Below are positions 5,411-5,749 of a DNA stretch of 5,749 nucleotides, piece after piece (within the stretch, counting starts at the first letter, position 1; each line of letters opens with the position of its first letter). The DNA lies in the NCBI GenBank assembly GCA_031287655.1, contig JAITSR010000010.1:1-5749 (forward strand). Reading direction: 5' to 3'. Under the pieces are notes generated by a model. It had not been told where the DNA came from. It was given only the letters and a program-made list of their open reading frames with translations, and searched no databases. The DNA comes from Clostridiales bacterium (GTDB lineage: Bacteria; Bacillota; Clostridia; WRLR01). Made by a program: the position numbers and the translations under genes.

Positions 5411-5448
5411 AGCGCCATTTCCTTTGTGTCTATTATACCATGTGCGTT
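5411..5448. repeat. 38-bp exact direct repeat, copy 2 (distal)
   Basis: This is identical to 5323-5360. Sequence on both sides diverges at once, apart from one base. Between the copies, AATAGACAC at 5394-5402 is the inverse of the GTGTCTATT found inside each copy (5338-5346 and 5426-5434), a third partial copy in the opposite direction. Confidence 0.95.
5432..5440 (-). promoter_or_regulatory. Promoter P2, second extended -10 (TGGTATAAT)
   Basis: This is the same extended -10 as P1, carried by the second repeat copy. Its upstream DNA differs and is AT-rich at about 5481-5497, which could act as an UP element. No good -35 hexamer is visible at 16-18 bases. The start would be near 5424-5426, giving a leader of about 150 bases that runs through P1. 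The ATG after it opens only an eight-residue frame (MALTHRVY). Confidence 0.6.
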
Positions 5449-5519
5449 GCGAATTTCTGTTACATTACAGTTACGCGCACTTTAAAAGAATATTAAGTGT
5501 GAGCACCCTCCCTGCTACG

Positions 5520-5586
5520 GACAAGGGGCGATCCAGAAACCTACGGGAAACATCAATTCCCCACTGGGGAATTGATGCCCCTTGTC
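5520..5586. repeat. Structured repeat R2 (two nested perfect stems)
   Basis: The outer stem GACAAGGGG (5520-5528) pairs perfectly with CCCCTTGTC (5578-5586). The inner hairpin CATCAATTCCCC (5551-5562) pairs perfectly with GGGGAATTGATG (5566-5577) around the loop ACT. The 5' arm between them holds CAGAAACC (5534-5541) and ACGGG, as in R1 at 463-530. The right strand of the outer stem overlaps the TGA (5585-5587) of the frame at the window edge, so in the direction of transcription it starts at that stop codon. Confidence 0.85.
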
Positions 5587-5749
5587 AATCCCCGGCGGCT
5601 TCTCCGCCGCCGTCGATCGGCAGGCGGATCAGCACGTCCGTCGCGCGCAGGCCGCGCGCGCCCCGCGAGGGAACCCGATGGTTCCCGTCGGCGGGGGCGT
5701 CGCCGCCCGAGCACCCGCCGGACGACCGCCCAGGGGGGAGCCCCCTGTC
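5585..5749 (-). CDS. C-terminal fragment of a GC-rich gene, possibly a histidine kinase (walK?), possibly frame-disrupted
   Basis: One minus-strand frame is open from the window edge to the TGA at 5585-5587 (54 residues), ending ATDVLIRLPIDGGGEAAGD. The T-D-V-L-I-R-L-P string resembles the last strand of histidine-kinase ATPase domains (GTTF-x-(I/V)-RLP). Further upstream this frame is Gly/Arg/Ser/Pro-rich and not kinase-like. The two other frames carry GGSPLG, AVVRRVLGR and TGTIGF, in the order expected for a kinase G2 box and the following helix and strand. That suggests a kinase end with several indels, either a decayed gene or sequencing error. A walK here would fit the neighbourhood. The region is also rich in palindromes, so chance is a real alternative. 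Confidence 0.35.
   Translation of the reverse strand, partial: DRGLPPGRSSGGCSGGDAPADGNHRVPSRGARGLRATDVLIRLPIDGGGEAAGD
5594..5747. repeat. Series of five short perfect GC-rich hairpins
   Basis: Perfect inverted repeats follow one another. GGCGGC / GCCGCC is at 5594-5611. A 7-bp CGCGCGC / GCGCGCG is at 5642-5660. A 7-bp GGGAACC / GGTTCCC with loop CGAT is at 5669-5686. A 5-bp GGGCG / CGCCC is at 5695-5708. A 7-bp CAGGGGG / CCCCCTG is at 5731-5747. Very high GC content raises the chance rate for the shorter ones; the GGGAACC and CAGGGGG hairpins are the most convincing. They may be part of an intergenic palindromic repeat. Confidence 0.5.

Noticed and set aside
5323..5448. CRISPR array or phage attachment site
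   Set aside because: There are only two copies of the 38-bp repeat, separated by 50 bases that include palindromic sequence. No cas genes, integrase or tRNA are present, and the repeat contains a promoter.

Overview
The window looks like chromosomal DNA of a GC-rich member of the Bacillota, probably an uncultured clostridial lineage. This rests on gene content and order, since no marker gene here fixes the taxon. Every gene I can support lies on the minus strand, so transcription runs from right to left. The layout matches the wal (yyc) neighbourhood of Bacillota, where the WalRK two-component genes are followed by the regulators walH (yycH) and walI (yycI), with rlmH close by.

From right to left: (1) 5585-5749 is a very GC-rich edge with an open frame ending at 5585. 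Its last residues resemble the end of a histidine kinase, as expected if walK lies to the right, but the frame looks disrupted and the stretch is full of short perfect hairpins. (2) 5520-5586 is a structured repeat, here called R2. (3) 5284-5519 is a regulatory region with a 38-bp promoter-bearing sequence present twice as an exact direct repeat, a 9-bp palindrome next to the proximal promoter, and a possible leader peptide. (4) 3784-5277 encodes an exported protein of 497 residues: signal peptide, a long Pro/Ser/Thr/Ala-rich stalk, and a C-terminal beta-rich domain. I do not recognise its family. (5) 1478-3748 encodes a YycH-family protein whose two conserved parts are separated by about 230 residues of similar low-complexity sequence. 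Its only well-placed start is an ATC codon. (6) 619-1428 encodes YycI. (7) 386-618 is intergenic, with a second structured repeat (R1), a terminator-like hairpin and a strong 10-bp inverted repeat. (8) 1-385 is the N-terminal four fifths of RlmH, cut by the window edge.

The exported protein, YycH and YycI are closely spaced and probably form one operon. YycH and YycI are known elsewhere as membrane-anchored extracytoplasmic proteins that control the WalK kinase. Placing a stalked exported protein ahead of them, and a stalk-like insertion inside YycH, suggests a version of this cell-wall signalling module with a longer extracytoplasmic reach. That is an inference from context. The most notable points are the ATC start, the split YycH with its exported partner, and the two R1/R2 repeats, whose stems keep pairing while their bases change.
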